DNA of 5,189 bases, taken from assembly GCA_012032065.1 (NCBI GenBank), contig JAAURV010000235.1, positions 1 to 5,189 of the forward strand. The letters are read 5' to 3'. Numbering within the stretch: position 1 is the first letter of the stretch; every line of letters starts with the position of its first letter. Shown one piece after another: positions 5,146 through 5,189 of this stretch. The translations under genes and the position numbers were made by a program. The notes under the pieces are model-generated. The model was given only the letters and a program-made list of their open reading frames with translations. It was not told where the DNA came from and did not search any database. Origin of the DNA: Hyphomicrobiales bacterium. Lineage in GTDB: Bacteria; Pseudomonadota; Alphaproteobacteria; Rhizobiales; Aestuariivirgaceae.

Positions 5146-5189
5146 CGTCGCCATTCGCGGTTGGACTCGGTCTGGCATGGCCTGCAAAC
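5088..5189 (+). pseudogene. bufC: Displaced continuation of bufC (second half begins), cut by window edge
   Basis: From 5088 the alternative frame encodes PPEELFDLVFQFHPSLAVMT then SPFAVG up to 5165, matching the linker and HPSL segment expected of DUF2063 proteins. Around 5163-5167 a one-base insertion returns the text to the original bufC frame: 5167 onward reads SVWHGLQ, the usual aromatic-containing block after the VG. So a -1 and a +1 indel compensate over about 78 bases, and removing both would restore one continuous protein. The remainder of the gene, and any bufD, lie beyond the right edge. Confidence 0.7.

Overview
The window reads as chromosomal DNA of a GC-rich Alphaproteobacterium, probably of the Hyphomicrobiales or a close relative. 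The evidence is the codon use, the leucyl-transferase (Bpt) sequence, and a bufferin-type gene set of the kind described in Caulobacter. The assignment is by eye only; no database was searched.

Layout. (1) Positions 1-509, minus strand: the N-terminal ~170 residues of an aspartate/glutamate leucyltransferase (bpt), starting at GTG and running off the left edge. (2) Positions 510-631: a short divergent intergenic region. (3) Positions 632-1567, plus strand: a beta-hydroxyacid dehydrogenase of the 3-hydroxyisobutyrate dehydrogenase type. Its conserved C-terminus lies in another frame after a one-base insertion near 1454-1456. (4) Positions 1568-2608: about 1 kb without a recognisable gene but rich in secondary structure. 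It holds a 12-bp perfect hairpin (1707-1778), several smaller stems, a 9-bp hairpin (1915-1978), a 137-bp long palindrome crowned by two small hairpins (2192-2328), and a plausible sigma70 promoter (2355-2383). (5) Positions 2609-3496, plus: a ten-helix EamA/DMT-family transporter. (6) Positions 3572-5189, plus: a compact bufferin-type RiPP operon, bufA (DUF2282 precursor with signal peptide and four cysteines), bufB (DUF692/MNIO maturase) and bufC (DUF2063 partner of the maturase). The right edge cuts bufC.

The buf genes are the main biological system. BufA is predicted to be made as an exported precursor. BufB, a multinuclear non-heme iron oxidase, is predicted to modify its cysteines with the help of BufC, giving a periplasmic metal-binding (copper-buffering) peptide. 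A bufD (DoxX-like) gene often follows and would lie just outside the window.

Two genes carry indels in otherwise well conserved coding sequence: one in the dehydrogenase and two mutually compensating ones in bufC. This points either to base-calling errors in GC-rich runs or to gene decay. It affects how the C-termini should be read.
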